From Spyradenecus sp045634445 (GTDB lineage: Bacteria; Verrucomicrobiota; Kiritimatiellia; RFP12; DVOR01), in the NCBI GenBank assembly GCA_045634445.1, contig JAZRAG010000079.1, positions 1-36,593 of the forward strand: 36,593 nucleotides of DNA. Direction: 5' to 3'. How positions within the stretch are numbered: the stretch's first letter is position 1; each line of letters begins with the position of its first letter. The notes under the pieces are model-generated. The model ran no database searches. It was not told the origin of the DNA and was given only the letters and a program-made list of their open reading frames with translations. Positions 33,146 to 36,593 of this stretch are shown piece by piece. Made by a program: the position numbers and the translations under genes.

Positions 33146-33565
33146 TTACTTGTCTGTCGTGATGAGCGAGAACTTCGTGAGCTTCGCTCCTCGGAGAATC
33201 TGAATTACATCCATAATGCGGCCGTAGGCCTGCGCTTCGTCGCCACGAATGTGGGCAACGACGTCCTTATTGGCGGCGACTGCAGCTTGGGCGCGTGCGG
33301 CGAGTTCTTCGTCGGTGACGGGATCCTTGCCCACCACAATGCGTCCTTCTGCCGTGATGCTCACTACAAAGGGTTCATTATTGGGCAATGGATCACTTTG
33401 CTTTCCTTGCGGCAACTTCACGGTCACGCCAGCCTGCAATGCAGGGAAGGTGATAATGAAGGCAATAAGGAGCAAGAAGGTCATATCCAATATCGGCGTC
33501 ATGTCGATTTGGGCATTGCCTTGACGCGTCTTACGTTTTCTGCGAGAAATCCGTTTGTGGAGCAT
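33146..33565 (-). CDS. exbD: ExbD/TolR-family proton-channel subunit
   Basis: 139 aa. Short basic N-terminus, single transmembrane helix with the proton-carrying Asp in TPILDMTFLLL (D27), and a periplasmic domain (KLPQGKQSDPL..., VVAHIRGDEAQAYGRIMDVIQILRGAKL). Partners the ExbB/TolQ protein encoded two bases upstream to convert proton flow into work on the outer membrane. No TonB, TolA, TolB or Pal gene is nearby, so Tol-Pal versus TonB use cannot be settled; the operon with ftsK favours a division-linked TolR-like role. Confidence 0.92.
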   Translation of the reverse strand: MLHKRISRRKRKTRQGNAQIDMTPILDMTFLLLIAFIITFPALQAGVTVKLPQGKQSDPLPNNEPFVVSITAEGRIVVGKDPVTDEELAARAQAAVAANKDVVAHIRGDEAQAYGRIMDVIQILRGAKLTKFSLITTDK

Positions 33566-33567
33566 GA

Positions 33568-34317
33568 TTAACGATCCTCGAGGTAGTTCAAGCGGAGCTT
33601 ACCCATGAGGTCTTCGCCGAAGCCTTCCAAATCGACGCAACGCGATTCCAAGTTACCCTGCAGCAGGTTGTAGCCGATGGTTGAGGGGATGGCCACCACC
33701 AAACCAACCACGGTCGTGAGCAATGCCGACGAGATACCCGGTGCCAATTCTGCGATGTCCGCGCTACCGCTTGCTGCCATACTCTGGAAGGCGAGCATCA
33801 CGCCCCACACCGTGCCAAGCAGACCAAACAACGGTGCCGCGGAGGTGAAGATTGCGATGAAGGTCATTGCGCGACCGCTCAATTGGACGGATTCGTTTTC
33901 CACTGCGTGTGCACAGACGGCCTCTACCGAGTTCATCTGCGTATGGGTGAGCCCAAAACGATAGGTCGGATCCATGGCCATGCGTTGGCGTTGATCCACC
34001 GAGACCAATGCGGCGAGTCGTTTGCAACTATCCATGTAGACCTTGCCCATCGGCACTTCGGAGATGGCAGCGGAAGCGAGGCTGTCGTGGGCTACTTCTG
34101 CGTAGATATCGAGGATGTCATTACGCTTGATGAGCTTATCCACGAAGACCGCCGAACGTCTCCGCACGTCTTTGAGTTCTAAACCCTTCCCGACCATCAT
34201 TGCCCAAGAGCAGACGCTCATGACCAACTGCAGAATCACGATGAACTGACCGAAGCCATCGGAGTCTGAGAAGGCGCGAATCGGTCCTATAGCCGAAAGT
34301 AAAAGTGTTTCCAACAT
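33568..34317 (-). CDS. exbB: ExbB/TolQ/MotA-family proton-channel protein
   Basis: 249 aa, three transmembrane helices (about residues 22-42, 146-170 and 190-215). The MotA_ExbB signature is visible (TFIAIFTSAAPLFGLLGTVWGVMLAFQSMAASGSADIAELAPGIS, ALLTTVVGLVVAIPSTIGYNLL). Forms the pentameric channel with the ExbD/TolR partner. Starts 18 bases after argS. The spacing to exbD is two bases, so translation is tightly coupled. Confidence 0.93.
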   Translation of the reverse strand: MLETLLLSAIGPIRAFSDSDGFGQFIVILQLVMSVCSWAMMVGKGLELKDVRRRSAVFVDKLIKRNDILDIYAEVAHDSLASAAISEVPMGKVYMDSCKRLAALVSVDQRQRMAMDPTYRFGLTHTQMNSVEAVCAHAVENESVQLSGRAMTFIAIFTSAAPLFGLLGTVWGVMLAFQSMAASGSADIAELAPGISSALLTTVVGLVVAIPSTIGYNLLQGNLESRCVDLEGFGEDLMGKLRLNYLEDR

Positions 34318-34335
34318 TACCTGAGTCCTTCGTGC

Positions 34336-36045
34336 TTAGATGCGTTCAGGGGTGGGGATGCCGAGGAGCGTCAAGCCGCCACGCAATACGCGAGAAACGG
34401 CATCGCACAAACGGATGCGGCTGTCGCGCACTTCGGGTTCTGCCTTGAGCACGGGCGAGCTCTGATAGAAGCTGCTGTAAAGCTGGCTGAGCTGATAGAG
34501 GTAATCGGCCAAAACGCTCGGCTTGCAGAGGTCGCCAGCACGCTGCACGGCATTGGGATACTGCAAGAGGTGCAATGCGAGCGCCTTTTCAGCGTCAGAG
34601 CCAAGGATAAGCGGATTTGCAGCCGGATCGCCCCCCGTCGTGGTGCGATACTTATCGAGCAAGGAGTTCAAACGCGCATTGGCGTACTGCAAGTAGGGGC
34701 CGCTATTGCCTTCAAGGGCGAGGGCGCGTTCCCACGTAAAGACGATCATCGTCGCCGGGTCGTGCGAGAGGTCAGCATACTTGATCGCGCCGATACCAAT
34801 CGCTTCTGCCAAAGCGGCACGCGCTTCTTCTGTCCAATCAGGATGGCTTTCGTCCACGATCTTACGTGCACGCGCGGCTGCTTCATCCAAGAGTGTTTCC
34901 AACTTAATCACATTGCCTTGGCGCGTCGAGAAGGTGCCTTCAGGCAAACGCATCAAGCCAAACGGCACATGCTGGAGCAATGCCTTCGTGCAGTAACCAA
35001 GCTTACCGCAGATCGCGAAGAACTGCTTAAAGTGGAGCTGCTGACGATCGTCGGTCACATAGATGATACGCGCAGGATCGAATTCCTCTGTACGAGCCTT
35101 CACCGTAGCGATGTCCGTAGAGGTGTAGTTGAAGCCGCCGTCACGCTTACGCACGATTGCCACTTCAAGCCCTTCATCCTTCATATCCACAATCCAGGCG
35201 CCTTCGCTCTGCGTGGCCAAACCCTTTTCCTTGAGCGTTTCCACCACAGGTTCCAAGAGCGGCTGATAGTAGCTTTCGCCACGATAGAGGTCAAAGCTCA
35301 CATCCAAACGATCGTAAATGCGGCCGAATTCCTTGAGCGAGATATCAATGAAGCGCTTCCACACTGCGAGATTCTCTTCATCGCCCGCCTGCAACTTCAC
35401 GAGCTCTTCACGGCAGCGCTCGAGCCATTCGGGTTCTTCCTTCGTGGCGTTGTAAGACTGCACATAGACCTTTTCGAGCAATTCCACCGTGAGGTTGGCG
35501 CGTTCTTCATCCGTGAGGAAGCGACGATAACCCATGATGAGAATGCCAAACTGCGTACCCCAGTCACCCAAGTGATTGTCAGCAATCACATCATAACCCA
35601 AAGCACGAAGAATGCGGTCGATTGCATTACCAATCACCGTCGAGCGAATGTGACCAATGTGCATCGGCTTAGCCACGTTCGGCGAAGAGTAGTCAATCAC
35701 CACCTTCTCGCCTGCGCCACTCTGCGGCACCGTCAAATGCGCATCAGCTGTCATTGCCGTAACACCAGCAGCCACCGCCGCCTTCGAAAGCGTGAGATTG
35801 ATAAAGCCAGGACCAGCCACCTCGGCCTTTTCCAAAATCTCAGGCAAAGGAAGCGCCTGAATCACCGCTTCAGCCAATGCACGCGGATTCTGACCTGCGC
35901 GCTTTGCAATGCCCATTGCATCATTACACTGCCAATCCCCAAAACGCGTATCCTTCGAGGGTACGACCTTACCGCCGCCACATCCCGGCACCACTGCCTC
36001 AAATGCGGCACTCAACCATTGCTTTGCTAAACCTTCGCAATCCAT
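34336..36045 (-). CDS. argS: Arginyl-tRNA synthetase
   Basis: 569 aa class I synthetase. N-terminal Add-1 domain (AKQWLSAAFEAV... GPGFINLTLS), HIGH motif in VIDYSSPNVAKPMHIGHIRSTVIGNAI (about residues 118-145), DNHLGDWGTQFG, the KMSK-equivalent region FGLMRLPEGTFSTRQGNVIKLETLLDEA (class with KMSxR replaced, FSTRQG) and a DALR anticodon-binding domain ending in VLRGGLTLLGIPTPERI. Promoter and CAGGAG SD lie upstream. First gene of the nine-gene minus-strand run. Its cognate tRNA-Arg(ACG) is at 17708-17784. Confidence 0.96.
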   Translation of the reverse strand: MDCEGLAKQWLSAAFEAVVPGCGGGKVVPSKDTRFGDWQCNDAMGIAKRAGQNPRALAEAVIQALPLPEILEKAEVAGPGFINLTLSKAAVAAGVTAMTADAHLTVPQSGAGEKVVIDYSSPNVAKPMHIGHIRSTVIGNAIDRILRALGYDVIADNHLGDWGTQFGILIMGYRRFLTDEERANLTVELLEKVYVQSYNATKEEPEWLERCREELVKLQAGDEENLAVWKRFIDISLKEFGRIYDRLDVSFDLYRGESYYQPLLEPVVETLKEKGLATQSEGAWIVDMKDEGLEVAIVRKRDGGFNYTSTDIATVKARTEEFDPARIIYVTDDRQQLHFKQFFAICGKLGYCTKALLQHVPFGLMRLPEGTFSTRQGNVIKLETLLDEAAARARKIVDESHPDWTEEARAALAEAIGIGAIKYADLSHDPATMIVFTWERALALEGNSGPYLQYANARLNSLLDKYRTTTGGDPAANPLILGSDAEKALALHLLQYPNAVQRAGDLCKPSVLADYLYQLSQLYSSFYQSSPVLKAEPEVRDSRIRLCDAVSRVLRGGLTLLGIPTPERI

Positions 36046-36087
36046 AATTTCAAGACTCCTGAACTAGAATAAAGACAAATCGCGCGT

Positions 36088-36093
36088 ATTATA
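36088..36093 (-). promoter_or_regulatory. -10 element of the argS-lysA operon promoter
   Basis: Minus strand TGC-TATAAT, an extended -10 with full consensus; no good -35. It lies between two CGCGCG blocks (36081-36086 and 36102-36108) that could form a dyad over the promoter. The argS SD (CAGGAG) follows, about ten bases before the ATG. Confidence 0.7.
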
Positions 36094-36253
36094 GCATATA
36101 TCGCGCGCGAACACACGCATTACGCGCAATATTTTGAAAGCCTTGCGCACGCTTGATGCCAAGCGATGCCACTGGCACAGGGAGAAGACGATGCTTTAGA
36201 CGGTCAGTGCGGGGAGCATATGGGCGGCGACGATTGCCGTCAGACGCTAAGAA
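36094..36253. other. Spacer between small-peptide terminator and argS promoter
   Basis: About 160 bp. It holds a TGCCA/TGGCA dyad near 36158-36178, but no gene or structured RNA that I recognise. Confidence 0.4.
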
Positions 36254-36278
36254 TGAAAAAGGCGCCCTTGCGGGCGCC
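36254..36278 (-). terminator. Terminator after the small-peptide gene
   Basis: GGCGCCC (36261-36267) and GGGCGCC (36272-36278) form a 7-bp all-GC stem with a four-base loop; on the minus strand it runs into TTTTT CATTC (36254-36260). Six bases after the peptide stop codon. Confidence 0.9.
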
Positions 36279-36284
36279 ATGGGG

Positions 36285-36368
36285 TTAGCGTTTGGTGAAC
36301 CAGCGTGTAATCAAGTATTCGATAATGATCTTGATTACAGTCACCAAAGGCTCTACGAGCTTCTGCAT
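36285..36368 (-). CDS. 27-aa hydrophobic membrane peptide
   Basis: ATG at 36368 to TAA at 36285: MQKLVEPLVTVIKIII followed by EYLITRWFTKR. Residues 4-21 are a hydrophobic, slightly amphipathic helix; the tail RWFTKR is basic. This layout (short TM plus charged C-terminus) is that of small membrane proteins, holin-like peptides or type I toxins, but I cannot assign a family. A near-perfect Shine-Dalgarno AAGGAGGT (36374-36381) lies five bases upstream and a strong terminator follows, so it is very probably expressed. The SD is paired in a hairpin (36376-36391). It is too short for standard gene callers. Confidence 0.75.
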   Translation of the reverse strand: MQKLVEPLVTVIKIIIEYLITRWFTKR

Positions 36369-36375
36369 GTTACAC

Positions 36376-36391
36376 CTCCTTGGCTAAGGAG
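36376..36391 (-). promoter_or_regulatory. Hairpin sequestering the small peptide's SD
   Basis: On the minus strand CTCCTT-AGCC-AAGGAG: six Watson-Crick pairs (extendable by a U-G and an A-U pair) hide the AAGGAG ribosome binding site. It begins one base after the stop codon of the upstream gene (36393-36395), so a terminating ribosome would melt it. Confidence 0.7.
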
Positions 36392-36392
36392 A

Positions 36393-36593
36393 TTAAGCTT
36401 CATACGTGAGCACGGGACCATACTTGATCATGGCGAGTTCACCAGAAGCGGTGTTTCGGGTGAAGAAGTAAAGGCGAGCCTCGATGCCTTCCATCATCTC
36501 CTGCGGGATGTTGATAAAGGCGGTGGTGCCTTCTGCGTTCAAGGAGGTGAGTTCACACTTTTCGCGGAGGCCATCGACTTCAGTGAAGAAGCC
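36393..36593 (-). CDS. C-terminal part of an unknown protein (cut by window edge)
   Basis: 66 codons are visible before the TAA at 36393, in frame from the window edge: GFFTEVDGLREKCELTSL... ending IKYGPVLTYEA. The piece is acidic with alternating beta-strand-like sequence (ARLYFFTRNTASGELAMIKYG); no family is recognised. It is coupled to the small membrane peptide gene 24 bases downstream. A virion- or surface-protein origin is conceivable but unsupported. Confidence 0.65.
   Translation of the reverse strand, partial: GFFTEVDGLREKCELTSLNAEGTTAFINIPQEMMEGIEARLYFFTRNTASGELAMIKYGPVLTYEA

Noticed and set aside
34570..36030. 486-codon open frame antisense to argS
   Set aside because: It mirrors argS exactly, lacks an SD and encodes His/Arg/Cys-rich sequence typical of the opposite strand of a codon-biased gene.
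36089..36280. 63-codon open frame between the small peptide and argS
   Set aside because: Starts inside the terminator hairpin, no SD, and runs over the argS promoter.

Overview
The window is one contiguous piece of a diderm bacterial chromosome with no sign of a plasmid, prophage or insertion sequence. It opens inside an rRNA operon (5S rRNA) and then carries mainly housekeeping genes. TolQ/TolR-type proteins, secreted proteins with Sec signal peptides, a diaminopimelate decarboxylase and an FtsK with four membrane spans point to a Gram-negative cell. The gene content and the divergent, TGS-less ThrRS would suit the PVC superphylum (a gut Verrucomicrobiota/Kiritimatiellota-like lineage), but that placement is inference, not proof.

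Plus-strand half (1-20981). After the 5S gene and its terminator comes about 960 bp of gene-free, repeat-rich DNA. It is followed by a secreted protein of unknown function, then thrS-infC-(FolM-like SDR), and a 625-bp spacer holding a striking 22-bp-phased palindromic repeat array. Next are hom and lysC (entry to the Thr/Met/Lys branch), ymdB overlapping a dinG-like Fe-S helicase gene, a CDF metal exporter, and a small operon (secreted coiled-coil/TPR protein, Nudix hydrolase, methyltransferase). Then come a NamZ-like muropeptide glycosidase gene, a tRNA-Arg(ACG) plus initiator tRNA pair with its own strong promoter and terminator, serS-def, and a BatD/DUF4381-like membrane protein.

Minus-strand half (21133-36593). 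The two halves converge on a pair of very strong back-to-back palindromic terminators (21019-21105). Read in the direction of transcription from the right edge there are: the C-terminal end of an unknown gene, a 27-codon hydrophobic peptide gene with a sequestered Shine-Dalgarno and its own terminator, then a nine-gene run argS-exbB-exbD-ftsK-(FtsK gamma-like)-(RodZ-like)-nadD-rsfS-lysA with gaps of 0-33 bp. After a palindrome/promoter region comes a second run: secreted unknown, secreted thioredoxin-like, recQ, NhaC-type antiporter.

Most unusual points: (1) the 5852-6185 array, ten recognisable plus two degenerate 22-bp units in one phase, with self-complementary arms and a GGGCG loop that stays constant while stems change; (2) the 27-aa membrane peptide whose perfect SD is locked in a hairpin directly after the upstream stop codon; (3) a free-standing FtsK gamma winged-helix protein encoded directly after ftsK, whose own gamma domain is followed by a long acidic tail; (4) an initiator tRNA with U1-U72 and A29-U41 in place of the usual initiator identity elements.
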